A DNA stretch of 5,043 bases from Myxococcota bacterium (GTDB lineage Bacteria; Myxococcota; Polyangia; GCA-2747355; JAKLHH01): positions 1-5,043 of the forward strand of contig JAKLHH010000686.1 of assembly GCA_022710245.1 (NCBI GenBank). Reading direction: 5' to 3'. The position numbers and the translations under genes were made by a program. A model generated the notes under the pieces. That model had not been told where the DNA came from. It searched no databases and saw only the letters and a program-made list of their open reading frames with translations. Below are positions 1 through 4,405 of this stretch, in pieces; position 1 is the stretch's first letter, and each line of letters opens with the position of its first letter.

Positions 1-344
1 CAGGGCTGCGCCCTCTCCAGCATGCGCGCCGAGAGGTCGACGCCGAAGACGCGCGCGCCCGCCTCCGTGAGCAGGCGCGCGTTCAGCCCGGGGCCGCACC
101 CCGCGTCGAGGACCTCCTCACCCGGGCGGGCTCCGACGAGCTCCAGCACCGCGCGCGCCTCCCGCCGCCGGATCGGCAGGAAGAGTCGGTCCCCCGCCGC
201 CGTCCCCCACGAGCCCGCCACCCGATCGTAGTAGGCCCGCACGCGCTCGAGCCGCGCGTCCTCAGAAGACGAAGGCCGCAAGTGCGGCTCCCTTGCACCC
301 GCCTCCGCGCGGCTGGAGACCAGCCTCAGCGTCCGCTCGGCCAT
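1..344 (-). CDS. class I SAM-dependent methyltransferase, N-terminal part (C-terminus off the left edge)
   Basis: Seen: an open minus-strand frame of 114 complete codons from ATG 344 to the window edge with no stop. Residues 78-86 read VLDAGCGPG, the SAM-binding motif I of Rossmann-type methyltransferases, and residues 100-103 (FGVD) put the motif II acidic residue about 20 residues later, as expected. Residues 35-60 (RVRAYYDRVAGSW onward) look like the helical lead-in of Methyltransf_11/25-type enzymes. Family knowledge: a cytoplasmic enzyme that moves a methyl group from S-adenosylmethionine to a substrate; the substrate-determining half is missing, so no substrate can be named. The start is uncertain. 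ATG 344 has a GGAG four bases upstream, but in-frame TTG 362 follows GGAGGGG with better spacing, and GTG 374 is also in frame. The residues before about 33 look disordered. It lies 170 bp downstream of the outer-membrane gene on the same strand, behind strong hairpins, so it is probably a separate transcript. Confidence 0.85.
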   Translation of the reverse strand, partial: MAERTLRLVSSRAEAGAREPHLRPSSSEDARLERVRAYYDRVAGSWGTAAGDRLFLPIRRREARAVLELVGARPGEEVLDAGCGPGLNARLLTEAGARVFGVDLSARMLERAQP

Positions 345-365
345 GGCGCTCCGCGAGTGCAAGAA

Positions 366-372
366 CCCCTCC
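366..372 (-). promoter_or_regulatory. candidate ribosome binding site for an alternative TTG start of the methyltransferase
   Basis: The minus strand reads GGAGGGG here, then TTC and an in-frame TTG at 362-360. That places the GGAGG core 5 nt from TTG, a better arrangement than the GGAG (352-349) 4 nt before ATG 344. If used, it would add six residues (LHSRSA, the first read as Met). Choosing between the two needs homolog alignment. Confidence 0.35.
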
Positions 373-400
373 ACGATCGAGCCCCGCGATCTCCCGCTCG

Positions 401-435
401 CGCTCCCGGCCTGCACGAGCTTGTGCCCGGGAGCG
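401..435. repeat. inverted repeat (9-bp stem plus inner 4-bp stem)
   Basis: CGCTCCCGG (401-409) is the exact reverse complement of CCGGGAGCG (427-435). Inside it, GCAC (413-416) pairs with GTGC (423-426), leaving a 3-nt bulge and a 6-nt loop. It lies between the outer-membrane gene and the methyltransferase, 29-63 nt upstream of TTG/ATG candidate starts on the minus strand depending on the start used. No T-run follows on either strand, so it is not a classic intrinsic terminator. It could be a leader structure of the methyltransferase mRNA or part of a two-hairpin termination zone. Confidence 0.5.
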
Positions 436-445
436 GCGAGATCCG

Positions 446-480
446 TCGCGCTCGCTCGTGCGCACGACGAGCGAGCGCGA
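446..480 (-). terminator. perfect 14-bp hairpin after the outer-membrane gene, possible terminator
   Basis: Bases 446-459 (T then CGCGCTCGCTCGT) are the exact reverse complement of 467-480, with a 7-nt loop at 460-466. On the minus strand the hairpin starts 35 nt past the TAG stop of the gene at 515-2188, where a terminator is expected. The stem is nearly all G/C pairs. No T-run follows, so classic Rho-independent termination is not supported. U-less hairpins can still mark transcript 3' ends, block exonucleases or bind a protein. The structure itself is certain; its role as a terminator is inference. Confidence 0.4.
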
Positions 481-490
481 GGAGCGCTCG
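472..490. repeat. alternative hairpin overlapping the 14-bp stem
   Basis: CGAGCGC (472-478) is the exact reverse complement of GCGCTCG (484-490), with a 5-nt loop. It uses the same bases as one arm of the 446-480 hairpin, so the two cannot form together. On the minus strand this smaller hairpin is transcribed first. The 14-bp stem is much longer and should win at equilibrium; the overlap may simply reflect the GCGAGC-rich composition. Confidence 0.3.
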
Positions 491-514
491 ACCGCGCGAC
501 CGAAGTGGACGCAG

Positions 515-2188
515 CTAGTACGCGTACCCGCCGATGAGCGTGACGCCCTTGTAGATGTCGAGCGCCCCGCCGGCCGCGTTGCAGCCGGTGTTCGCCTTGT
601 AGCAGGCGTTGTCGAACGCGAAGAACATGCGGCGGTAGAAGCCCGTGACCTTGAGGAAGAACCCCCCGAACGTGGTGAAGAGCCCGCCCCCGAGGTTGAT
701 GCCCCCCGTCGAGCTCCGCCCGTAGCCGCCGCTGTCCGTGCGCTCGATGTCGCCCGCGGAGAAGACGTAGAGGTAGTCGAAGTCCGCCGACGCGCCGATG
801 CTGAAGCTCTTGCTGGCGTAGAACGGCACCTGCAACCCGAGGATGGCGAGCTTGAGGTACATGTAGACGATGTTGGGGAGGGAGATCTTCATCCCCTCGG
901 CCCAGTGGATGACGAAGCCGAGGCGGCCGAAGTCGAGCCCGGCGCGGATCGTCGGGCTGGTCAGCCGCCCGAGGATGTTCCAGCGGTAGCGGAGCCCGAC
1001 CTCGAACTGGTGCAGCGTCGTGTCGACCGGGTCGCCGCTCTCCTGCTTCGAGCGGAGCACGGGCACCCGGTAGTAGCTCCCGACGACCCCGAGGTTGGCG
1101 AGCGCGTTGCGCCCGAAGATCGCGAACGGGTAGATGGAGCCGTCGACGAGGATCGCCGGCACCATCCCGGAGGAGTAGTTCGACGGGTGCTCGGGGACGC
1201 GCGGGTCGTTGAAGTCGAAGTTGCGGCTGAGCAGCATGACGCCCGCGCCGACCTCGAAGATCTTCTCCCAGCTCGGCCGCTCCGTGTCCTTGCGCTTGGT
1301 CGTGTACTGCGCCGTGGCGTCGGTGGCGCCGTCGCCCTTGGCGCGGTGGCGCTTGCGTCGCGGCGGGCTGTCGCCGTCGCCGTCGCCGTCGCCCGTGTCG
1401 AAGCCGAGGCTCTCGTCACCGCCCTCGTCGACGGGGTCCTCGTTGGCGGCCACCCGGGGCGCTCGCCGCGGAGGGCGCACCGGCCGCGTCTGCTTGGGGT
1501 CGTCGCCGCCCACGTCTCCGGGGTCGCCGGCGGGGTTCGTCTCGCTCCCGTCGTCGAAGTCGGGGCGCCGCGGGCGGGCCGGGGTCGGCAGCCGCTCGAC
1601 CCGCACGCTCGGGGTGCGCGCCGGGCGCGGCGATGCGCGCGGCCGCGTGGGCGCCATGGCCACGGCGCCGCCGCCGGAGACCGCCGGACCCGGCCGGGCT
1701 CGGCCCAGCGCCAGCGTGAGCCCGCTCGCCGCGCGGCGGGCCGTGAGGGGATCGATGCGCATCCCGCGCAGCGGGTAGGCCAGGCTGCCCACCGAGCTCC
1801 CGTTGTGCGCGCTGAAGACGGAGACGCGCAGGCTCCACTGCAGCCCCGTCTTCACCACCGACCCGCTGACGATCGCCACCGCGCGCAGCGCGCGGGCAGC
1901 CAGCGAGCGGCCGGAGGCGGTGCCCAGGTTGGCTCCGCGCTTCTGGGCCTCCTGGCGGTAGCGCCCGGCGCCGACCAGCTCGTAGCGGCCGGCGAGCGAG
2001 CGACCGATGAGGCGCGTGGCCTCGGGCCCGCGCACGCCGCTGAAGCCGAGGAAGATGATCCGCTTGCCGGCGAGGGCAGAGGAGGGCAGGAGCAGGGTTA
2101 CGCAGCACGCCAGCCAGAGCCACGAATAGCGGGACACGGCGGACGCCCGCGAGCGCTGGACCGAGGCCGTGTACATCGCGCTAGCCAT
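515..2188 (-). CDS. secreted protein with TolB/CsgG-like N-terminal domain and C-terminal outer-membrane beta-barrel
   Basis: Seen: 557 residues. Residues 1-40 form a signal peptide: Arg-containing N-region, hydrophobic core at about 22-35, and SSALA before a likely cut after Ala40. Residues 41-163 look like a small alpha/beta domain (KRIIFLGFSG strand, then RAVAIVSGSVV and a VSVFSAHNG-type turn), resembling the periplasmic TolB-N/CsgG/FlgO-type fold; that match is weak and from memory. Residues 164-305 are a Pro/Arg/Asp-rich, probably disordered linker containing DGDGDGDGD. Residues 306-557 alternate hydrophobic and polar positions with many Gly and aromatic residues and end in GGYAY, typical of a beta-barrel with an aromatic C-terminus. 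Cys529 and Cys536 could form a loop disulfide. Transport or adhesion function is unknown. It follows the pilT-like gene by 41 bp on the same strand, so an operon is likely. ATG 2188 is used here; ATG 2176 is equally possible. Confidence 0.8.
   Translation of the reverse strand: MASAMYTASVQRSRASAVSRYSWLWLACCVTLLLPSSALAGKRIIFLGFSGVRGPEATRLIGRSLAGRYELVGAGRYRQEAQKRGANLGTASGRSLAARALRAVAIVSGSVVKTGLQWSLRVSVFSAHNGSSVGSLAYPLRGMRIDPLTARRAASGLTLALGRARPGPAVSGGGAVAMAPTRPRASPRPARTPSVRVERLPTPARPRRPDFDDGSETNPAGDPGDVGGDDPKQTRPVRPPRRAPRVAANEDPVDEGGDESLGFDTGDGDGDGDSPPRRKRHRAKGDGATDATAQYTTKRKDTERPSWEKIFEVGAGVMLLSRNFDFNDPRVPEHPSNYSSGMVPAILVDGSIYPFAIFGRNALANLGVVGSYYRVPVLRSKQESGDPVDTTLHQFEVGLRYRWNILGRLTSPTIRAGLDFGRLGFVIHWAEGMKISLPNIVYMYLKLAILGLQVPFYASKSFSIGASADFDYLYVFSAGDIERTDSGGYGRSSTGGINLGGGLFTTFGGFFLKVTGFYRRMFFAFDNACYKANTGCNAAGGALDIYKGVTLIGGYAY
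1371..1394. repeat. 6-bp tandem repeat in the linker of the outer-membrane protein gene
   Basis: TCGCCG occurs three times in a row followed by a TCGCCC copy. On the coding (minus) strand this is GACGGC, giving alternating Asp-Gly at about residues 266-273. Since the unit is two codons, gain or loss of copies keeps the frame and only lengthens or shortens the disordered linker. Confidence 0.7.
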
Positions 2189-2189
2189 T

Positions 2190-2195
2190 CACCTC
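2190..2195 (-). promoter_or_regulatory. ribosome binding site with ambiguous spacing for the outer-membrane protein gene
   Basis: The minus strand reads GAGGTGAATG across the first start codon, so GAGGTG ends 1 nt before ATG 2188, closer than usual. The next in-frame ATG (2176) is 13 nt from it, farther than usual. Neither spacing is ideal. The signal peptide works from either start, so the choice does not change the mature protein. Confidence 0.45.
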
Positions 2196-2198
2196 GGT

Positions 2199-2230
2199 GT
2201 GCCGCACGTTACACCTGGTACGTGCGGCGC
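2199..2230. repeat. hairpin between the pilT-like stop codon and the next gene's ribosome binding site
   Basis: GCCGCACGT (2201-2209) is the exact reverse complement of ACGTGCGGC (2220-2228), with a 10-nt loop. It can extend by a G-T wobble (2200/2229) and a G-C pair (2199/2230) into the last base of the pilT-like stop codon. On the minus strand it ends a few bases before GAGGTG of the next gene, with no T-run. It may set the ratio of the two proteins by mRNA processing, protection or partial termination; this is inference. Confidence 0.55.
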
Positions 2231-3339
2231 TACCCAGTCCCTTCCTTCCAGTCCGTGCCGCCGCCCGTGATGCCGCGGAAGAAGAGCGCGAAATCATCCG
2301 GGTTGGTGGCGTTGATGAGCGCGGTCTCGTACGTGATCACGTGGTTCTTGACGAGGTCGGTGAGGCTCTGGTCGAAGGAGATCATCCCGTAGGGGTGGCG
2401 CCCCTCGGCGATCGCCTGCCGGATCTCGGCGGTACGTGCCGGATCCTCGATCAGCTCGCGAACGCGCGCGGTGTTCACCAGCACCTCGACGGCGGGCACC
2501 ATCCGCTTCTTGTCGGCCTGCGGCAGCAGCCGCTGCGAGATCACGCCCTTCAGCGCGGAGGCGAGCTGCAGGCGCATCTGGGTCTGCTGGTGCGGGCCGA
2601 AGACCGCGATGATGCGGTTCACCGTCTCCACCGCGTCGGTGGTGTGCAGCGTCGAGAGCACCAGGTGCCCGGTCTCCGCGGCGAGCAGGGCGATCTCGAT
2701 GGTCTCGATGTCACGCATCTCGCCGACGAGGATCACGTCGGGATCCTGCCGCAGCGCTGCGCGCAGCGCCCGCGTGAACGAGTTCGTGTCCAGGCCGAGC
2801 TCCCGCTGGTTCACCACGCTCCGCTTGTCGGTGAAGGTGAACTCGATCGGATCCTCGATGGTCACGATGTGGTTCGCGCTGTTGCGGTTGATGTGGTCGA
2901 TCATCGAGGCGAGGGTGGTCGACTTCCCGCTGCCCGTCACGCCGGTGACCAGCACCAGCCCGCGGCTCTCGTCGGCCAGCTTCAGCACCACGTCGGGCAG
3001 CCCCAGCGACTCGAAGGGCGGCACCTCCGGCGGGATCAAGCGCAGCACGATCCCGGGGATGCCTCGCTGGAGGAAGATGTTGGTCCGGAACCGCACGCCG
3101 TCCGGTGTGCTGTACGCCAGGTCGCACTCGTGGTTCTGCTCGAACTCCTTCTGCTGTCTCGCGTTCAGGGCGCGCGCGGCGAAGGCCTCGATCAGCTCCT
3201 GCGTGATCGGGGGGACATCACGCACCGTGCGCAGATCCCCCTTGATGCGATAGATGGGCGGCAGCCCCACCTTGAGGTGGACGTCGGAGGCCCCCAGCCT
3301 CCTCGCCGCGCCCAGCACTCGTTCCAGGATTTCAACCAT
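2230..3339 (-). CDS. pilT: PilT-family type IV pilus retraction ATPase
   Basis: Seen: 369 residues from ATG 3339. The N-terminal PAS-like region begins MVEILERVLGAARRLGASDV with the usual SDVHLKVG at 18-25. Walker A is GVTGSGKST (133-141); the Asp box is ITIEDP-like (158-164); Walker B is DVILVGEMRD (201-210) with catalytic Glu207; the His box is STLHTTDA (229-236) with His232. QQTQMRLQLASALKGVISQR (251-270) and GMISFDQSL (318-326) match the C-terminal core. Family knowledge: a cytoplasmic hexameric motor at the pilus base that depolymerises pilin and powers twitching. Length is normal for PilT. The site usually reading AIRNLIRE in canonical PilT reads ARVRELIED (291-299), so a paralogue or PilU-like role is possible. 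The frame stays open upstream to 3699, but that part lies antisense to the zinc-ribbon gene and PilT homology begins at 3339. GTG at 3348 or 3345 could be used instead; the ribosome binding site is weak. It probably leads an operon with the outer-membrane gene. Confidence 0.88.
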   Translation of the reverse strand: MVEILERVLGAARRLGASDVHLKVGLPPIYRIKGDLRTVRDVPPITQELIEAFAARALNARQQKEFEQNHECDLAYSTPDGVRFRTNIFLQRGIPGIVLRLIPPEVPPFESLGLPDVVLKLADESRGLVLVTGVTGSGKSTTLASMIDHINRNSANHIVTIEDPIEFTFTDKRSVVNQRELGLDTNSFTRALRAALRQDPDVILVGEMRDIETIEIALLAAETGHLVLSTLHTTDAVETVNRIIAVFGPHQQTQMRLQLASALKGVISQRLLPQADKKRMVPAVEVLVNTARVRELIEDPARTAEIRQAIAEGRHPYGMISFDQSLTDLVKNHVITYETALINATNPDDFALFFRGITGGGTDWKEGTG

Positions 3340-3493
3340 TACCACCACAATATCACACTGTTTCTGGAAGTGCCATGGATGCGCCGGGCCATCGGACGGC
3401 GGCGGGAGCTTCGACCGCGAGCGGCCTGGAGCGCTGGCGATGACTTGCGCTGGACTCGCCAAAGAGGCTTTGATATAGCCCTTCTGCGCCATC
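3340..3493. promoter_or_regulatory. divergent intergenic region between pilT-like and zinc-ribbon genes
   Basis: This 154-bp gap must hold the promoters for both divergent units. It is AT-richer than its surroundings at both ends (about 3330-3370 and 3461-3477). Plus-strand candidate: GATATA at 3472-3477, 16 nt before ATG 3494, with a loose TTGCGC at 3445-3450 but over-long spacing. Minus-strand candidate: TGTGATATT, an extended -10-like string about 9 nt before ATG 3339, with no good -35. Both would give very short leaders, which fits the weak ribosome binding sites of both genes. No convincing sigma-54 site or operator repeat was found. Confidence 0.4.
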
Positions 3494-4405
3494 ATGCCCT
3501 GCCCGCACTGCAAAGCCGAGGTCGCCCCCGCAGACCTCTTCTGCATCTCCTGCGGTGCACGGCTCACGCCCGCCGCCCCGGCCTCCGTCGCGCCCTCCGC
3601 TGGCCCCGTGCCGTCGGCCTCGAGCCCTGCCGTCGCCGACTCACTCCCGGCCGCGGGCCCGGGACGGGCCGGGGCGGTGCTGCTCGTCCTGCTCGTCAAC
3701 CTGGCGCTCCTCGGCGGCTCGGCGTGGCTGGTCTACTCCCTGCTCCAGCGCTACCACCAGCGCCCCGCGCCGCTGCTCAAGCTCGGCGCGCCGCGGCTCG
3801 TCCGTGTGGCCCCGCAGCCCACGCCGCCGGGGCCAGTGGCGGCGCAGGACACCACCACGCCCACCCGCCCGCGCGCCGGCGTGCCCGCCACCGGCAAGCG
3901 CTCCGCCGCGGCCACCACCGGCCCTCGCGGCGACGCCGGCCGGGCACCGGCGCCCTCTGGCAAGGCCGCGGCGCCCGCGGAGACGGGCGGCGGCCTGGCC
4001 GTGGCGAAGAAGCCGGCGGCCACGGGCAGCGGCACGACGGCGAAGCCCCCGGCCGCCAAGCAGCCGGACCCGCCGTCGGAGAGCGGAGAACCCTCGGCGG
4101 ACGAGGTGCGCGCCGGGCTCGACGCCGAGAGCGTGCGCATGGTGGTCCAGCACCACCTGCCGCAGGTCCGTGCCTGCTCCGATCGCGCGCTCAAGCAGCA
4201 GGACACCATCGGCGGCGTCGTCGAGGTCAAGTTCGAGATATCCTCCGAGGGCAAGGTCAGCTCATCCTCGGTTCACCGCAACACTACCGGCCACGAGGGT
4301 CTGGGCAAGTGCATCGCGACCGTGCTGAAGAGCTGGCGCTTCCCGAGGCCGATCGGCGGCGAGGCGGTGTTCGTCTACCCCTTCGTCTTCGCCTCTGGAG
4401 AGTGA
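3494..4405 (+). CDS. zinc-ribbon, single-TM protein with AgmX/PglI-type C-terminal domain
   Basis: Seen: 303 residues. Cys3, Cys6, Cys17 and Cys20 (MPCPHC then CISCGARL) form a zinc ribbon. Residues 58-84 are one hydrophobic helix (GRAGAVLLVLLVNLALLGG onward), followed by basic residues. Residues 90-200 are Pro/Ala/Lys-rich and probably extended. Residues 203-301 resemble the AgmX/PglI C-terminal (TonB-like) domain: Cys228 in VRACSD, GVVEVKFEIS (241-250), Cys273 in GKCI, SWRFPRP (280-286) and the ending YPFVFASGE. Cys228 and Cys273 probably form a disulfide in the periplasm, so the zinc ribbon would be cytoplasmic. TonB-like domains usually reach periplasmic or outer-membrane partners; the partner is unknown. 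The order resembles AgmX/GltJ of Myxococcus but is far shorter. ATG 3494 is fixed by an in-frame TAG at 3476 and the zinc-ribbon start; no clear ribosome binding site precedes it, so leaderless or weak initiation is possible. The next gene starts immediately after its stop. Confidence 0.85.
   Translation: MPCPHCKAEVAPADLFCISCGARLTPAAPASVAPSAGPVPSASSPAVADSLPAAGPGRAGAVLLVLLVNLALLGGSAWLVYSLLQRYHQRPAPLLKLGAPRLVRVAPQPTPPGPVAAQDTTTPTRPRAGVPATGKRSAAATTGPRGDAGRAPAPSGKAAAPAETGGGLAVAKKPAATGSGTTAKPPAAKQPDPPSESGEPSADEVRAGLDAESVRMVVQHHLPQVRACSDRALKQQDTIGGVVEVKFEISSEGKVSSSSVHRNTTGHEGLGKCIATVLKSWRFPRPIGGEAVFVYPFVFASGE
4397..4400 (+). promoter_or_regulatory. ribosome binding site for the repeat protein, inside the preceding gene
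   Basis: GGAG lies 5 nt before ATG 4406 and within the last codons of the zinc-ribbon gene. The junction reads TGAATG, stop directly followed by start, a layout that favours translational coupling of the two genes. Confidence 0.75.

Noticed and set aside
293..2392. A 699-codon plus-strand open frame
   Set aside because: It lies antisense to the outer-membrane protein gene and the end of the pilT-like gene. Its product is Arg/Ala/Val/Glu-biased with no domain, signal peptide or recognisable motif, as expected when high-GC coding DNA is read on the opposite strand.
3367..3385. Possible sigma-54 promoter before pilT (TGGCAC on the minus strand)
   Set aside because: TGGCAC is present, but the matching TTGC element at the required distance is absent (the bases there read GAAA), so only half of the consensus is met.
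3340..3699. N-terminal extension of the pilT-like frame to 489 residues
   Set aside because: PilT homology starts at Met 3339. The added 120 residues are low-complexity, cross the divergent promoter region and lie antisense to the zinc-ribbon coding sequence.
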